From the NCBI RefSeq assembly GCF_001590785.1, contig NZ_LTAO01000037.1:76212-140211 (forward strand): a DNA stretch of 64,000 nt, given 5' to 3'. The position numbers were made by a program, and so were the translations under genes. Shown here in pieces: positions 1 through 8,851 of the stretch. The notes under the pieces were generated by a model that did not search any database, was not told the DNA's origin, and was given only the letters and a program-made list of their open reading frames with translations. Position 1 is the stretch's first letter. The number at the start of each line of letters is the position of its first letter. The DNA is from Alkalihalobacillus trypoxylicola (lineage in GTDB: Bacteria > Bacillota > Bacilli > Bacillales > Bacillaceae_D).

Positions 1-103
1 GAGTTAGCTGAAGACAAGCCCTTGGGAAAGCATCTACCTATAGTGGAAATCAAAAACCAAGTTGTTCGGTTTTCATTATAAGATATGCATGATGAAATGA
101 TTC
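1..103 (-). repeat. Rep-A dispersed repeat, partial copy 1
   Basis: Reverse-strand half copy of the MITE-like Rep-A family (other copies near 5.2, 15.6, 15.9, 21.8, 25.8 and 45.4-46.0 kb). It holds the TTTCATCAT end, the TTTTTGATTTCCACT block and the CCCAAGGGCTTGTCTTCAGC block, and is cut by the window edge at AGCTAACTC. It points opposite to the copy at 5.2 kb. Confidence 0.85.
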
Positions 104-489
104 TAGTAAAAATAAAAATAGATAAAATGAGAAAGTATCTAATTTATTGTACCCATTCTATTATACTTTCTAAACTTCAAGAGAGGAAATAATGTCAAAT
201 TATTTGCTTAACCACAAATAATGGCTTCACCCTGTCTACAAATTCTCATAAACTGAGACAAGTCGACAGTTTTTTTCTATTAGTTAGGATGCTGAGACTT
301 ACTATCGGGATTGGGGAGCACGCTTTCCGGCGAATGGCAATTGAACTAACCTAAAAAGATCGGAAAAAAATTCAATGCAGGCGATGCCTGTTTTCGCTAC
401 CATGAAATTGAAATAATCACCAACTGACACTGAAGGAACACCCATCCATTAATTTCACCAACTGAAAATCGACATATTTACGAAAAAAT

Positions 490-790
490 GGGATGAAGTC
501 AAAAAGGAAGAAGCTCTATTCACCCGAAAAGTGCTCGCATCAAGGAAAGAGGTCAAAAGGGGAAGCTCTATTCATCTGAAAAAAGAAGATTCGACAAAAA
601 GAAGTCAAAAGGAAGCTGTCATTTAGCCCGAAATGACAGCCTCAGCATTGAATTGGTCAAAAGGAGAAGCTCTATTGGAAGGAAAAGCTGCTGAACTTAT
701 GAAAGAGGTCAAAAGGGGAAGTTCTATTCACCCAAAAAGTGCTCGCATCTTTGAGAGAGGTCAAAAGGACAGCCCCATTTTGTCTACGGT
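490..790. repeat. Degenerate tandem repeat, ~52-bp period
   Basis: The word GTCAAAA (once GTCAAAAA) occurs at 498, 552, 604, 656, 708 and 760, a spacing of 54 then four times exactly 52 bp. Most units continue as AGGGGAAGCTCTATTCA, and two carry AAAAGTGCTCGCATC. Because 52 is not a multiple of three and stops occur in all frames, this is a non-coding minisatellite-like array. It lies just downstream of the histidine kinase gene. The remaining spacer from about 104 to 489 shows no gene; it has only small hairpins, such as CAGGCGATGCCTG near 378. Confidence 0.8.
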
Positions 791-813
791 CTGAAACCTT
801 CAAATGGCCGCTC

Positions 814-1740
814 TTAAGCTGAATGATCATGAAATTTGCAAAAACGAATAGACATTACAAAATCATTATGTTCATCTATATAAGCATTTACCTCTCCTTT
901 TTGATTGATTACAAGCTGCTGAACAATATGCAACCCCAGCCCTAACAGACCATTAGAGCGACTTTCATCCAAAGTGATCGTTCGATCAAAAATATTATTT
1001 ATTTTTCTTTGATCAAAATCCTTCACATCATTCATTATTTTTAAGATAATATATTGCTCGCTATCTCGGTACTCAATACGAGCAGAGCTTTTTGCATACC
1101 TCAACACATTTTGTAGTAGGTTTAGAATAACTCTTTTTGTCGCTTTTGAATCTCCCCATATGAAGGCAGTGTTATTTTCCTGAATATCCAGACTGATATT
1201 ACGAGCTTCAAAATCATTATGAAAAGGTAAAAAGGTCTCAATAACTAGCTCTGATAGATTAAGTTTTTCAAAATGGTAGGTTTTTTCTGAGGATTCCAAT
1301 TGGGAAAGCTCAAAAAACGAATCGACCATTAGCGTGAGACTTTCTATCTTTTTTTGAACAATGGAGAGATACTCCTTTTTTTGCTGCTCTGATAGGTTTG
1401 GATTACTTAACATTTCGCTAAAGCCTTTTAAGGATGTTAAAGGAGTTCTTAAATCATGAGAAATATTGGTCATTTCTTTCTTCATTTCTTTTTCTTTTCG
1501 GTCGGTTAGCTGCTGATCTCGCTTATACAATGTAATGAGCTGATTTATTTTTTTTGTAAGCTTTATTAAACCTTGATGCTGTGTAGTAGTTCGAAGTAAT
1601 TCATTCGTACCAAAGTTCTCTATAATTGATGCTAATTGCTCTGACATTTGTTTTGTTTCCCATTTATACATTAGAAGCTTATAGCTCGTTATGATAAAGA
1701 GAATGGTTATGATTACTACGACAATCCACAGCTTATCCAT
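814..1740 (-). CDS. Sensor histidine kinase (one TM, lantibiotic/bacitracin-resistance type)
   Basis: Membrane sensor kinase that would phosphorylate the response regulator encoded at 3519-4199. One N-terminal membrane helix spans about residues 4-24, followed by a coiled linker with no extracellular sensor domain. The HisKA box has the phospho-acceptor H95 in ISHDLRTPLTSLKGF. The ATPase domain has an N-box around N211, an F-box near 247-253 and the glycine-rich GLLGLGLHIV near 264-273; its G1 box is degenerate. With 308 residues and no sensor it resembles kinases that read the state of a partner ABC transporter. It is the last gene of a four-gene operon (regulator, ATPase, permease, kinase), 22 bp after the permease. 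The ligand cannot be told from sequence. Confidence 0.88.
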   Translation of the reverse strand: MDKLWIVVVIITILFIITSYKLLMYKWETKQMSEQLASIIENFGTNELLRTTTQHQGLIKLTKKINQLITLYKRDQQLTDRKEKEMKKEMTNISHDLRTPLTSLKGFSEMLSNPNLSEQQKKEYLSIVQKKIESLTLMVDSFFELSQLESSEKTYHFEKLNLSELVIETFLPFHNDFEARNISLDIQENNTAFIWGDSKATKRVILNLLQNVLRYAKSSARIEYRDSEQYIILKIMNDVKDFDQRKINNIFDRTITLDESRSNGLLGLGLHIVQQLVINQKGEVNAYIDEHNDFVMSIRFCKFHDHSA

Positions 1741-1762
1741 TAAATTTCACAAACCTTTCTTT

Positions 1763-2515
1763 TTAATGAATACTTTGTTTTTTAAACGTTCTCGTCCCTA
1801 TCAAAAGTGATACAAAAGCAATTATAAAGCCTACTATCCAGAAACGAATATCCAACTGCACTTCTCCATTCATAAACATGAAGAGATTATCTGTTAATAA
1901 AGAATCTGGTGCATATTGATATAATTCACTTAACCCCTGAATATTTCTTAAAAATAAGTGTAACAGCTGTCCTGAAAATACATACAAAAATAAAACAATA
2001 AAGATAATATAAATTTCACCAACTTTAACCATTCTTAAAGAGTGAATGAGAGTAAAACCGCTTAAAATAATAGGAATTATATTGATACTTGCCAAAAGAA
2101 ATTCAATGGCAACACCTGATTCCGATTCAAGTAAAGTCTCTCCTAAACCTATAACTAACAGTAGGCCGAGAACACATACAGATAGAAAATACATACAAGA
2201 AATCATTAGCTTTGACCAAAAAATAGTGAGTCGAGAAATCCCAAATGATATAGATTGTTTGATTTGATTATATTCATAGTGATTCGTTAAAGCTAAATTA
2301 AACAAAAAAGCAACAGTGAGTAATAAAAATACTCCACCTAGAACATTTGAATAAAAGAAACTATTATTCGCATAAGGAAAATGATGAACACTTTGCCCGG
2401 AAATATTTAAGACTACTGCAGCTGCTGTAATGAGAAAAAAACCAATTGCCGTTGTGATGAAAATCCCTTTTTTTCTTAAGATTCGATAATTTTCACTTCT
2501 TAGATAATTCATCAT
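1763..2515 (-). CDS. ABC-2 type transporter permease (BcrB-like)
   Basis: Integral membrane subunit of an ABC exporter; about six hydrophobic helices and no soluble domain. The chosen ATG at 2515 is preceded by a GGAGGGAGA Shine-Dalgarno at correct spacing; an upstream in-frame ATG at 2533 lacks one. The start lies inside the 3' end of the ATPase gene (22-bp overlap), indicating translational coupling and a two-subunit transporter. Family members such as BcrB/LanF-type permeases export or exclude peptide antibiotics. The substrate here is inference from the neighbouring two-component system. Confidence 0.82.
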   Translation of the reverse strand: MMNYLRSENYRILRKKGIFITTAIGFFLITAAAVVLNISGQSVHHFPYANNSFFYSNVLGGVFLLLTVAFLFNLALTNHYEYNQIKQSISFGISRLTIFWSKLMISCMYFLSVCVLGLLLVIGLGETLLESESGVAIEFLLASINIIPIILSGFTLIHSLRMVKVGEIYIIFIVLFLYVFSGQLLHLFLRNIQGLSELYQYAPDSLLTDNLFMFMNGEVQLDIRFWIVGFIIAFVSLLIGTRTFKKQSIH

Positions 2516-3425
2516 ATGACTCTCCCTCCACAAGCTCTAAAAAATAATCCTCGAGGCTAAATGTATCTATCCGAAATTCTAGTACATGTACGCCATTTTC
2601 AATTAAAAGAGTATTAATATGACCACCCTGATTGACATGACTTTGAATCATCAAGGTATTTTCAGTTAACACTTTATACTGAATGGTAGGATAGACCGTT
2701 TCTAATACTTGCGCTGCTATTGAGGGCTCTTGAACTTTTACTAGTATTTGCTTTTGGCTTTTTTCCTCTAGTTCTTCTTTACTAATATCCTCGACGATCT
2801 CACCGTCTTTTATAAAGACATAACGGGAAGCGATTAATTGTAATTCCATCAAAATATGACTAGATATTAATATCGTTATTTGTTTTTCTTCATTTAATTT
2901 AACTAAAAGCCTTCTTATTTCATTTATTCCTTTTGCATCTAACCCATTAATAGGCTCATCCAAAATTAAACAATCAGGGCTACTAAGCAAACATAATGCA
3001 ATTCCTAACCTCTGCTTCATACCCATTGAATAATCTTTAAATTTTTTCTTTTTCTCCTTCTCTAAACCGACTAGCTGTAATACTTGAGGTATTCGCTCTT
3101 TTTCAATGACACCTCGTTGAATTCTATAATATTCCAAGTTTTGGTGCGCGGTAAAATCTGGTGAGAAAGCTGGCGTTTCAATCATAAAACTCATACGCTT
3201 TTTAACTTTTTCCTGTTCATTTCCTGTTTTTTCAAATAAAGAAATATCTCCAGAGCTTGGACTAATTTGTCCTGAAAGCATTTTAAAGAAAGTAGATTTA
3301 CCGGCTCCATTTTTACCAATTAAAGCACATATTTCCCCTTTTTTTAACGTAAAATTAGTCGGCTTTATAACAAGATGCTCTTTGAATTTTTTCGTTAACT
3401 GATGAGTTTCAATGATTGGATTCAC
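2493..3425 (-). CDS. ABC transporter ATP-binding protein (BcrA-like)
   Basis: ATPase subunit for the permease at 1763-2515. Walker A GKNGAGKST at 37-45, signature YSMGMKQRL at 132-140, Walker B LILDEP at 153-158, D-loop GLDA following it, and the switch H190. The C-terminal ~90 residues form an extra domain as in BcrA-type single-ATPase exporters. Start is GTG at 3425 with AAGGAG about 8 nt upstream. Organisation regulator-ATPase-permease-kinase on one strand fits inducible resistance to a cell-wall-active peptide; the specific drug is not predictable. Confidence 0.9.
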   Translation of the reverse strand: MNPIIETHQLTKKFKEHLVIKPTNFTLKKGEICALIGKNGAGKSTFFKMLSGQISPSSGDISLFEKTGNEQEKVKKRMSFMIETPAFSPDFTAHQNLEYYRIQRGVIEKERIPQVLQLVGLEKEKKKKFKDYSMGMKQRLGIALCLLSSPDCLILDEPINGLDAKGINEIRRLLVKLNEEKQITILISSHILMELQLIASRYVFIKDGEIVEDISKEELEEKSQKQILVKVQEPSIAAQVLETVYPTIQYKVLTENTLMIQSHVNQGGHINTLLIENGVHVLEFRIDTFSLEDYFLELVEGESYDELSKK

Positions 3426-3518
3426 GATTTTCGACTCCTTACCTTTCTTTTATGCTGTCATTATATCTAAGCTCGCTTAAATATCCTTTAAGCAAAACAT
3501 AAAGAAATCATAAAGAAA

Positions 3519-4199
3519 TCAAATAAGCATAAAACCAACCCCCCAAACAGTCTTAATGTATGAATCGGAAGAAAATAGAGAGATTTTTTTACGAATATTG
3601 GATACATGGACGCTAATCGTATTATCATCCCCATAATAATGACCTTTCCATACTTTCTCATATATTTCTTTTTTGGAGAAAGCACGTTCAGGATGATTCA
3701 TAAATAAATTCAAAATATCATATTCGGCATTTGTTAAAGATAATTCATATCCTTTAAAGAATACTGTGCGTTTCTCTGTATGCAGTAGTAAATCTCGCCA
3801 ATGCTTTTCTGTGTTATGGTTCTTTCTTACTTTTAAATTCCTTAGTTGAACCTCTATACGAGCTAAAACCTCTTTTGTATGAAAGGGTTTTGTTATATAG
3901 TCTTCTGCTCCCAATTGTAAAACTTGTACCTTTTCATCAATATTAGATTTAGCTGATATCACAATGATCGGAATACCACTTCTCTGTTTGATTTTCTTAA
4001 TTAATTCTTCACCTGTTAATCCAGGTAGCATTAAATCGAGTAAAATCAAATCAAATCGATTACTTTCAAGTTGTAGCATTCCTTCTGTACCAGAATAAGC
4101 AACAATGGCATCAAAGCCTGCGTTAGATAAAATTAATCTTAATAAATGGCTAATTTCCTGATCATCTTCAATAATTAATATTTTTTTATGTGCTTCCAT
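3519..4199 (-). CDS. OmpR/PhoB-family response regulator
   Basis: DNA-binding response regulator, first gene of the operon. The receiver domain has the acidic pocket E11-D12-D13, phospho-acceptor D55 in LILLDLMLPG, and K104 in YITKPF; the usual switch Thr is Ser in ISAKS. The C-terminal winged helix ends in the OmpR-type recognition segment TISVHVSNIRKKI. ATG 4199 is preferred over ATG 4205 because GAGGG abuts the latter. About 93 bp separate it from the ATPase start. It presumably controls its own operon in response to the kinase at 814-1740. Confidence 0.92.
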   Translation of the reverse strand: MEAHKKILIIEDDQEISHLLRLILSNAGFDAIVAYSGTEGMLQLESNRFDLILLDLMLPGLTGEELIKKIKQRSGIPIIVISAKSNIDEKVQVLQLGAEDYITKPFHTKEVLARIEVQLRNLKVRKNHNTEKHWRDLLLHTEKRTVFFKGYELSLTNAEYDILNLFMNHPERAFSKKEIYEKVWKGHYYGDDNTISVHVSNIRKKISLFSSDSYIKTVWGVGFMLI

Positions 4200-4413
4200 A
4201 ACCATCCCTCATTGTCCTAGTTTCCCTTTCATTTTTACACTTTTTAGCTATTTAGTAAATTTATAAACATATAATGAAGACTGGAGAGAGGCTTTTCTAT
4301 TTTACAATAAGGATTAAGCGCATAGAAGATCTTTAGAATCAATTACAAGATAAACACTGCGACCATATCCTCCTCATTTACCTATATATAAACCTCTAAA
4401 AAAGTGGGGATTT

Positions 4414-4773
4414 ATGTTAAAATTAATTTATTCAAACCCAAATTTGGAAGGTTGTGTTTATTTGGAAAATAAGATAAGAACATCAAAAAAACACAGTACT
4501 ATTAGTTATCTTGCACTTACTATTGGTATTATTTGCTTCTTTATTGTTTTTATCACACCAACAAGAATTGCAAATATAGGTAGTTTACTTGGTGATTATA
4601 TTACTTTTTTCCTTACTGGTGCTGGGATTATCTTATCTATAATTGGTATACTGAAAAAAACAGAGAAGAAAGTAATCCCTGTTATAGCTCTTATCCTTTC
4701 CTCATCTTTCTTTATATTCTGGGTGGTCGTTCTTATCCTATTGTTTACTGGTCAGATTGATTTTGGCCCGTAA
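4414..4773 (+). CDS. Small membrane protein, 119 aa, unknown
   Basis: Not recognised. A short charged N-terminus is followed by three hydrophobic helices (about residues 32-52, 60-80 and 90-113), the layout of small DUF4190-like integral membrane proteins. ATG 4414 has a modest GTGGGG upstream; a TTG about 16 codons further on, with GGAAGG before it, is an alternative start. It lies divergent from the response regulator and about 80 bp before another small membrane gene. Confidence 0.55.
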   Translation: MLKLIYSNPNLEGCVYLENKIRTSKKHSTISYLALTIGIICFFIVFITPTRIANIGSLLGDYITFFLTGAGIILSIIGILKKTEKKVIPVIALILSSSFFIFWVVVLILLFTGQIDFGP

Positions 4774-4855
4774 TGTTTAAATCTTTATGACTGAGTGATT
4801 CATTAATTTATAAAAATCTTTCTAAATGATACATAGTTTAGAGGAGGAATTTTAG

Positions 4856-5137
4856 ATGATACTATTTTCCGTACTATCAAGCATCTTTATTGGTCTTGGA
4901 ATACTGTTTTTAGTGACATGGTTTAATGAACTAGAGCTATTAAATGTATTATCTTTTGGTACTTCAGGACCCTTCTTCTTCTTAGTTTTAATTATTTACA
5001 GTTTGTTAGGAACGATTACTGCATTTTTAGCGAAAAAAAACAATTACAGAATTCTATTACTTATATTTAGTATAACCTTGCTCATATACAGTCTGATAAT
5101 AACCTATGTCGGAATGTTTGGTTTTCGTGAGCCATAA
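4856..5137 (+). CDS. Small membrane protein, 93 aa, unknown
   Basis: Not recognised. Three hydrophobic helices cover almost the whole protein. A strong Shine-Dalgarno (GAGGAGGAA) precedes the ATG, which is the best evidence that it is translated. It follows the small membrane gene at 4414 in the same direction and is followed by a truncated Rep-A repeat. Confidence 0.6.
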   Translation: MILFSVLSSIFIGLGILFLVTWFNELELLNVLSFGTSGPFFFLVLIIYSLLGTITAFLAKKNNYRILLLIFSITLLIYSLIITYVGMFGFREP

Positions 5138-5192
5138 GAAAAAGCATTTTTCCTGAGAATTTACAGTATCTATTTCTTATTATTTTTTGATA

Positions 5193-5296
5193 TGAATCCA
5201 TTTCATCATTCCTATCTTATAATGAAAATTGAGCGATTAGGTTTTTGATTTCCACTTTAGGTAGAAGCTTTTCCAAGGGCTTGTCTTCAGCTAATT
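5193..5296 (+). repeat. Rep-A dispersed repeat, half copy 2
   Basis: Forward-strand copy containing only the left half of the element, from GAATCCATTTCATCATTCC through CTTGTCTTCAGCTAA. The right half (GTCAGAG stem, CTTTGGGAG, CACTACCTACCG) is missing. With the inverted copy at 1-103 it brackets the transporter/two-component module. Confidence 0.88.
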
Positions 5297-5306
5297 ATGA
5301 AAATAT

Positions 5307-5690
5307 CTATATTGAAATTAATTTTTCAATTAAATCATCAATAGAGCCAATTACTATTTCTACTCCTTGTAAATGATAAAACGTACTAGTTGTTTCAAAG
5401 TTATATATATCATCTGTTGGTGAATACAGGTATACCCGTTTCCCTTGCCCAATGGCAATTCCTAGTTCAATATGAGTTCCTTTTCCTCCTGGTAATATAA
5501 CAACTACAATATCTGATTGACCAACTCCATCTTTCTCATTCTGCCCTATTTCTTTTAGTTTCTCTATTGTTAAAGCTCTTTCATTTTGGGTCCAATCATA
5601 GGTATGTATATGACCTTCCTTTTTTAACTTCTCACTCACGTATCGGACTGTATCTTTATTTTGAAAACTAGAAGCAATATAAAAATTCAT
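5307..5690 (-). CDS. Nucleoside 2-deoxyribosyltransferase-like protein
   Basis: 127-residue cytosolic protein of the nucleoside 2-deoxyribosyltransferase / Toll-interleukin-like Rossmann superfamily. Seen: N-terminal MNFYIASSFQ strand-loop, and the conserved PGGKGTHIELGIAIG segment at 67-81, whose E75 matches the catalytic glutamate region of the family. True deoxyribosyltransferases are about 150-160 residues, so the reaction is uncertain; many bacillar members are annotated only as group-specific proteins. The gene stands alone between a Rep-A half copy and the rRNA methyltransferase. Confidence 0.65.
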   Translation of the reverse strand: MNFYIASSFQNKDTVRYVSEKLKKEGHIHTYDWTQNERALTIEKLKEIGQNEKDGVGQSDIVVVILPGGKGTHIELGIAIGQGKRVYLYSPTDDIYNFETTSTFYHLQGVEIVIGSIDDLIEKLISI

Positions 5691-5828
5691 ATTCTCTCCT
5701 CCCTTTTATATGGTCATTATAGCACCAACACTTACCAAATTTGATAGATCGTTAAAATCATCTACTACTAATATCAGGATTTGCAACGTTTGAGAAAATG
5801 ATAAAAATCAGATGAAATGATCTAAAAA

Positions 5829-5858
5829 AACCACGTTCGTATTGAAACAAACGCGGAT
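5829..5858 (-). terminator. Terminator of rRNA methyltransferase gene
   Basis: On the minus strand CCGCGTT pairs with AACGTGG (one G-U pair) and is followed by seven T. It sits about 25 bp after the stop codon of the methyltransferase. Confidence 0.75.
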
Positions 5859-5883
5859 TAAATGAAACGACTTATTTTAAGGG

Positions 5884-7293
5884 CTACACCTTCAATGTCA
5901 ATTCTGTCACACTTTCCACCTGAGAAGTCCAAGGGAACATGTCGACGGGCTGAAGCTGATTAATCTTATAGCCTTTTTTTCTTAAAATTTCAATATCTTT
6001 AGCCAAAGTGGATGGATTACAGGATACATATACAACCCGCTTTGGTTTTGCTTGAATAATCGCTTGAAGTAATTGGGGGTCACAGCCTGAACGCGGAGGG
6101 TCGACAACTACTACATCCGGCTTCCACCCTTCGTTAATCCATTGCGGTAACCATTTTTCTGCTGTTCCGACCTCATACCTCATATGCTGATATCCATGCC
6201 TTTTTGCATTTTCTCTCGCATCTTCAATAGACGAAGCAATAACATCCATCCCTCTAACTTCACCTGCATCTTCTGCTAACCAAAGTCCAATGGTTCCAAC
6301 GCCACAATAAGCATCGACCACTTTTTCCTTACCGGTTAATTTGGCTGCTTTTTTTGCTTCATTATAAAGCTTTGTCGTTTGTACAGGGTTTAACTGGAAA
6401 AATGCCCGTGCGGATAAAGAAAAAGATATATCGCCTAAGGTCTCTTCGATTACTTCTTCACCATCAAGATGTACAATAGCTTCGCCAAAAACTAGCGATG
6501 TTTTTTTATTATTAATATTAAGCTGAAACGATGAAACCTCTGGTAACCTTTTTTGGACCTCTTCCTTAAGAAGGTTTAATTTTGGGATGTTTGCATCAGT
6601 TGTTACTAGCACAACCTGAACTTGTCCACTTTCGAAGCCTACTCTCGTCACAATCGTCCGAATAAGTCCTTTTCTTTTTCTTTCGTCATATATGGAGATT
6701 TGTAAATCTGCCAATATTTGCTTCATTACTTGAGTAACTTTATTGGCTGTCTTATGCTGAACCATACATTCTGAGAGATCAATGAGCTCATGGGAATTCA
6801 TTGCATATAATCCGGCAATGACTTTATTTCCTTTCTTCCCAACTTGCATTTGGCTCTTATTACGATAATACCATGGGTCCTCCATACCTATTGTCTCTTT
6901 TATTTTCAAATCTCCTTTTGAAATCTTCGAATGTCTTTCAAAGGCTTGGATCATGATATCTTTTTTGGCTTTTAAAGTGGCTTCATAGTTCATATGCTGA
7001 AGCTGACAACCCCCACATTGCTCATAAATCGGACAAGGTGCTGTTATTCTTTCATTTGATGATTTACGAATTTTTTTTATTTTGGCTTCTGTAAATCGCT
7101 CTCCAGCCTTTGTAACTTCTGCTACAATTTCTTCATTCGGCAAGGCACCTGGAACAAATACGACCTTCCTTTTGAAATAGCCTACTCCTTCTCCATTAAT
7201 CCCGAGTCTTTTTATCGTTAAAGGAATCCGCTGCCCTATTTCAAGCGTAATGTCCCCTTTATTTTTGTTTTTTGTAAATTGATTGTTTTTCAT
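5884..7293 (-). CDS. rlmD: 23S rRNA (uracil-C5)-methyltransferase, RlmD/RlmCD family
   Basis: SAM-dependent tRNA/rRNA m5U methyltransferase of the TrmA/RumA class. The TRAM RNA-binding domain covers about 18-76. Four cysteines for a 4Fe-4S cluster are C87, C93, C96 ([13 protein letters not shown]) and C176. The Rossmann SAM site includes [12 protein letters not shown], followed by DPPRSGC and the catalytic C425 in [10 protein letters not shown], with the general base in the final SQVESV. At 469 residues it matches the family. B. subtilis has two such proteins, YefA (RlmCD, shown to modify U747 and U1939) and YfjO. Proximity to pdaA and yfkAB suggests this is the YfjO orthologue, so the target uridine is uncertain. 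Confidence 0.88.
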   Translation of the reverse strand: MKNNQFTKNKNKGDITLEIGQRIPLTIKRLGINGEGVGYFKRKVVFVPGALPNEEIVAEVTKAGERFTEAKIKKIRKSSNERITAPCPIYEQCGGCQLQHMNYEATLKAKKDIMIQAFERHSKISKGDLKIKETIGMEDPWYYRNKSQMQVGKKGNKVIAGLYAMNSHELIDLSECMVQHKTANKVTQVMKQILADLQISIYDERKRKGLIRTIVTRVGFESGQVQVVLVTTDANIPKLNLLKEEVQKRLPEVSSFQLNINNKKTSLVFGEAIVHLDGEEVIEETLGDISFSLSARAFFQLNPVQTTKLYNEAKKAAKLTGKEKVVDAYCGVGTIGLWLAEDAGEVRGMDVIASSIEDARENAKRHGYQHMRYEVGTAEKWLPQWINEGWKPDVVVVDPPRSGCDPQLLQAIIQAKPKRVVYVSCNPSTLAKDIEILRKKGYKINQLQPVDMFPWTSQVESVTELTLKV

Positions 7294-7476
7294 TATTTCT
7301 TAACACCGTCCTTATGCGCCTCTATTATAACATGAAAGGAAACTTCCTAAACTTTCTAGACCAGTATGCCTTATTTTTTTGTTACAATGAACGAGAAAAG
7401 GCTTTTAATGAACTTGCTTACAAGGAAAAGTCTATAAAGAAATTAAGAGAAACCGTTTTTTGAGGAGAGATTGATT

Positions 7477-7839
7477 GTGTCAATTGCTACAGATGTTGCA
7501 TCATTACAAATTATGGCGGAAGTCTATCGTAAAAAGGGAATTCAATCTATTTATGAAAAAACTGTTCATAGCTTAGTCCATAATGTTCCTTATATTGATT
7601 GGGTAGGTATATACCTGTATGAGCATTTAGATCATCGACTAGCAGCCGCTTCATCATTAGAAAATGATTTGCGCTGGGATTGTAATGGTGAGCTTAAATT
7701 CCCTATTCTTAACGAATCAGAAGAAGAAATAGGTTTATTGGTCGTTCGAAGCTTACAGCCAATTGCATTTGATGTAACAGATGTTAGTACACTAGAAACC
7801 ATTGCTAAGGCAATAGGTCAAGAGTGTATGGTACATTAG
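7477..7839 (+). CDS. GAF-domain protein
   Basis: About 120 residues making a single GAF fold with a helical N-terminus and the typical IDWVGIYLY strand. GTG 7477 is preferred: GAGGAGA lies 7 nt upstream, whereas the earlier in-frame TTG 7471 touches it. The paired cysteines of the free methionine sulfoxide reductase GAF subfamily are absent, so catalysis is unlikely; a small-ligand-binding role is the best guess. It is a single gene with its own terminator, divergent from the rRNA methyltransferase. Confidence 0.65.
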   Translation: MSIATDVASLQIMAEVYRKKGIQSIYEKTVHSLVHNVPYIDWVGIYLYEHLDHRLAAASSLENDLRWDCNGELKFPILNESEEEIGLLVVRSLQPIAFDVTDVSTLETIAKAIGQECMVH

Positions 7840-7855
7840 GTGAATAGACCGATTA

Positions 7856-7904
7856 AAACGACAAACATTCCTAAAAATGAGGAAGGTTTGTCGTTTGTTT
7901 TTAT
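7856..7904 (+). terminator. Rho-independent terminator after GAF gene
   Basis: AACGACAAACATTCCT pairs almost completely with AGGAAGGTTTGTCGTT, followed by TGTTTTT. It ends the GAF-gene transcript. Confidence 0.88.
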
Positions 7905-7996
7905 CTATAGTTGAATAACTTCGAGAAATACCCAAACGCTACCGAAAGCGAAGGTACCTTCTTTAGACAGTTCCAAACCAATCTATAGCCTCTTTT

Positions 7997-8800
7997 TTAT
8001 GGTAGTGGCCATTCATTCATCTGACGTTCAAACATTAATTCATCAAGGCTTTCAAATGAATATCCTTGCTTTTTTGCTTCTTCTATAACTTTAGGTAGAG
8101 CTTCGGCATTATCAGATGAAACCGAATGTATTAGCATAATAGCTCCGGGATGGATTCGTTTCATGATTTGCTCAAAGGCATATTGCCCACCCTTTTGGTC
8201 GTTGACATCCCAATCTTTATAAGCAAGTGACCAAAATACATTCGTATAACCAAGCTTATTTGAAAGAGTTAATGAGCGTTCACTAAATTCTCCTCGAGGT
8301 GGTCTTAAATAATTCATCTCTTTTACACCTGTTAACTCGGTAAATTTTTCCTTCACTGAATTTAATTCCTCTGTTAATTCGCCATCACCTACTGCAGGTA
8401 GGCTAGGATGGTGCCAAGAATGATTACCGACAATATGACCTTCTTCGACCATTCGTTTCACTAAATCAGGAGCTGTTTCTAAATAATGTCCAGTAATAAA
8501 AAAAGCAGCCGGAACTTGGTTCTCTTTTAAAACATCTAATACATCTTCTGTAAATCCATTTTCATAACCATTATCAAATGTTAAATATAGTTTCTTTCTT
8601 TCAGTATTTCCGATGAAAATCCCATCTGTTTTAGCTAACAACTCTAAATACTTATCTTCTGTCGTAACTGGTTGATTATTTTTCTCAGGCTTATAGCTCC
8701 AATTATAGCTCTGATTATTTGCGGCTAAGCTATAGGAAGGTGCAATGAGTGCTACTACTACCAAAAAAATAAAAAGAATATAGCTTCCTTTTACATTCAA
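7997..8800 (-). CDS. pdaA: Delta-lactam-biosynthetic de-N-acetylase PdaA
   Basis: Exported polysaccharide deacetylase that removes acetyl groups from N-acetylmuramic acid so muramic delta-lactam can form in spore cortex peptidoglycan. A signal-peptide-like hydrophobic segment lies near residues 5-27. NodB motifs are all present: LTFDNGYENG (catalytic/metal Asp; Asn in the second position is typical of PdaA), HSWHHP (metal His pair), YLRPPRGEFS and HPGAIMLIH. Length matches B. subtilis PdaA (263 aa). TTG 8800 has ideal Shine-Dalgarno spacing; ATG 8809 is only 1-2 nt from GAGGGAG. The gene implies a sporulating host. Mother-cell/forespore expression is family knowledge, not visible here. Confidence 0.9.
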   Translation of the reverse strand: MNVKGSYILFIFLVVVALIAPSYSLAANNQSYNWSYKPEKNNQPVTTEDKYLELLAKTDGIFIGNTERKKLYLTFDNGYENGFTEDVLDVLKENQVPAAFFITGHYLETAPDLVKRMVEEGHIVGNHSWHHPSLPAVGDGELTEELNSVKEKFTELTGVKEMNYLRPPRGEFSERSLTLSNKLGYTNVFWSLAYKDWDVNDQKGGQYAFEQIMKRIHPGAIMLIHSVSSDNAEALPKVIEEAKKQGYSFESLDELMFERQMNEWPLP

Positions 8801-8851
8801 AATGATCATTCTCCCTCTTTTTTTGGTATAGTTTTACCTTAGGAAGGATAT

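Noticed and set aside
190-290. Terminator or small gene in the left-edge spacer
   Set aside because: CTGTC...GACAG with T8 encloses a 30-nt loop with poor pairing, and the only ATG frame with GAGAGGAAA before it has nine codons.
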